Shown here: piece by piece, positions 62,101 through 64,000 of the stretch
How the letters are laid out: each line of letters begins with the position of its first letter
How positions within the stretch are numbered: position 1 is the stretch's first letter
From: Geotrypetes seraphini
Taxonomy: Eukaryota; Chordata; Amphibia; Gymnophiona; Dermophiidae
Length of the DNA stretch: 64,000 nucleotides
NCBI RefSeq assembly: GCF_902459505.1
Contig: NC_047093.1
Span: 74,036,308-74,100,307 of the forward strand
Direction of reading: 5' to 3'
Made by a program: the position numbers and the translations under genes
The notes under the pieces: model-generated
Seen by the model: only the letters and a program-made list of their open reading frames with translations
What the model was told of the DNA's origin: nothing
Database searches by the model: none

Positions 62101-64000
62101 TTAGCTTTCCTGCATCAAGATGTCTTCAGGCAGACTGGGAGTTTCCAAATAGTCCATAGGTTCTGGCTGTGCTGGCTGGCTGGCAAAAGGGCCAGTGTCC
62201 TGGGCCCCAGGAGAACAGCCTGGAGAGACCTCTTCCTGGGCTGGCCCAGAGTGAACTGCCCTTTTGCTCCTCAGAGCAGCCTCTAAAGTATTCAGCCGAA
62301 CACACCCTGCTCTCTGAGGGGGAGGAGCTGCCTGCAAAGTTTGCTTAGATTTTCTCGGCTTCCTCATTATCTCCTTCAGCTGAGAGTTTGTAGAGGGAGG
62401 GAGATACCTGTGAGGCTGTTCAAGGCTATTCTCCTCACCTTCCTCTCCTCCCTGACAATCAGCATTTTCAGGATTAAAGGGGAATGCAGCTATTTCCCTT
62501 CTCCTGGTCACAACCCTATCCCCATGATTAGCTCTCTGTATGATCGGGCTAGCTTTAGCGAGAGCCAAACCCGGTACAGACAGAGCATCAGGGGTAGGAT
62601 TGTGACATACCCTCACCTTTAAGGATTGATTGTCCCTACCTTCCAGGGAAGCCTTGCTATCCTCCTGCATTCTGGATAATGTGTCGACATTGGTACTTAG
62701 TTTGCCCGGGCGATGCAAGACCCGAAATCGAAATGTCTGCAGGGCCAAATACCACCTGGTTAACCTAGCATTATTATTTCGCATGGTGTTTAGCCATTTC
62801 AATGCCGGGTGGTCGGTAACCAGGGTGAATTCACGCTCCTGCAGATAGTGCTCTAGGGTCTGCATTGCCCATTTGGCGGCCAGGCATTCTAGCTCCACCG
62901 TCGCATAGTTCCTTTCGTTAGGATGCAGTTTGCGACTGAGGAACAGAATTGGGTGCTCGACTCCCTGAACTTTTTGGCTCAGTATTGCTCCCAATCCTGT
63001 CCCTGAGGCATCGGTCTGCAGCACTAAGGGTTTCTCAAAATCTATGGCTATTAGCACTGGGTTAGTGCACAATGCCTCTTTCAGATCCGCGACGGCCTGC
63101 CTCCCCTTATCTTCCCAGCGTAGACTGTCAGGCCTATTTTTTTTCAACATGTCCGTGAGGATAGCTGCTCTTGTGGAAAACTCTGGTATAAAGCGACGAT
63201 AGTAACCCAGGAGTCCTAGGAACCCTCTTAACTGCTTTTTGGAGGTGGGTAAGGGATATTCCTTCACACAGCGTACCTTGTCCACTATGGGCCTGACCCG
63301 TCCCTGGCCCACCACGTATCCTAAGTATTTTACTTCACGCTGTCCCAGGTAACACTTCTTAGGATTGACCGTAAATCCGGCCCTTCTGAGAGCTTCTAAC
63401 ACAGCCCTTACATGCTTTAGGTGCTGCGCCCAGTCAGCAGAGAAAATCACTATGTCATCTAAATACGCTTCAGCATACCCATGATGCCCCTTTAGGACTT
63501 CCGTGACTCCTCTTTGACAAGTAGCGGCAGCCCCGTGAAGACCGAAGGGCATCCGCCGGAACTGGTAGAGACCATGGGGGGTGCTAAAGGCCGTCTTTGG
63601 TCGGGCACCCGGGGAAAGAGGAATTTGCCAGTATCCCTTAGTAAGATCTAGCGTGGAGAGGAATTGGGCTCGCCCTACTCGATCTAGCAAATCATCTACC
63701 CTGGGCATGGGGAAGGCGTCAAACTGTGAAACCTCATTGAGCTGGCGGAAATCAATACAGAATCTGGGCGTACCGTCTGCCTTAGGTACAATGACGATAG
63801 GACTACACCAGGGGCTTTGCGATGGTTCAATCACCCCTAGTGATAGCATCTCTTGCACCAGACTCTGCACTAACTCTTTCTTTCCCTCTGTCAGCCTATA
63901 AGGTTTCACCCTGACCACCTTCCCCGGGGTAGTTATTATGTCATGAGTTACTACCTCAGTCCGTCCGGGCACAGGCGAAAACACATCTTTGAAAGCGTGT
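62101..64000 (-). mobile_element. Ty3/Gypsy pol region: reverse transcriptase and RNase H
   Basis: Fossil or recent LTR element, cut by the window's right edge. One open frame of more than 620 residues: reverse transcriptase with RFCIDFRQLNEV, LDLTKGYWQIPL, MPFGL and AYLDDIVIF boxes, tether with YLGYVVGQG and FLGLLGYYRRF, then RNase H with QTDASGTGLGAIL and VTDHPALKWL. About 190 further residues, rich in charged and Pro/Gln residues, lack the HHCC and D-D-E features of integrase. The frame looks whole within the window. Confidence 0.9.

Overview
The window looks like vertebrate, most likely amphibian, nuclear DNA. Three DIRS-type tyrosine-recombinase retroelements, CR1/L2-like LINEs with short repeated 3' tails, Penelope-like tails, a Ty3/Gypsy pol region and many hAT and PIF/Harbinger-like MITEs fit the repeat style of caecilian genomes. 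That assignment rests on recalled repeat style, not on a search. I see no prokaryotic genes, rRNA, genuine tRNA gene or CRISPR array.

One host gene is present and, as far as I can tell, its coding sequence is complete: WDR38, a seven-bladed WD40-repeat protein on the minus strand. Nine coding exons lie between 47911 (start codon) and 7340 (stop codon). All splice sites are GT-AG, all exon phases agree, and the 891 nt encode 296 residues. No single exon is long enough to show as a clear ORF, so the gene is hidden among transposons. Its eight introns hold almost everything from 7.4 to 47.8 kb.

Layout: 1-2866, the 3' part of a DIRS element. 2867-7160, old repeat debris and a hAT MITE. 7160-7423, a LINE tail, the poly(A) signal and last exon of WDR38. 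7490-13131, a full-length, young-looking DIRS in intron 8. About 15655-22550, a much older DIRS in intron 7, itself invaded by a LINE and a TIR element. 24340-28160, an L2-like LINE in intron 5 split by a 1.96-kb CpG-rich TIR element built of a ~400-500-bp palindrome, a 228-bp duplication and a 60-bp minisatellite. 29.7-32.4 kb, LINE fragments. 32.9-36.7 kb, fold-back insertions ending in Penelope-like tails. 38409-42668, a 4.3-kb hAT-like element loaded with nested insertions. 43399-44398, a Tigger-like TIR element. 45.9-47.7 kb, more hATs. 47.8-48.3 kb, WDR38 exon 1 and putative promoter. 49-58 kb, mostly DNA-transposon copies and LINE tails. 58255-61637, LINE, Penelope-like and fold-back DNA. 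61640-64000, a Ty3/Gypsy pol region on the minus strand cut by the window edge.

The most unusual signals are: (i) a recurring fold-back insertion with 14-15-bp target duplications at three sites (34039, 54744, 60151), made of an inverted copy of a 3' end, the 3' end itself and a short unpaired tail; (ii) the CpG-rich palindromic TIR element at 24527-26486 with a decayed relative at 19838-20345; and (iii) a Gypsy pol whose frame runs from RNase H to its stop without an integrase.
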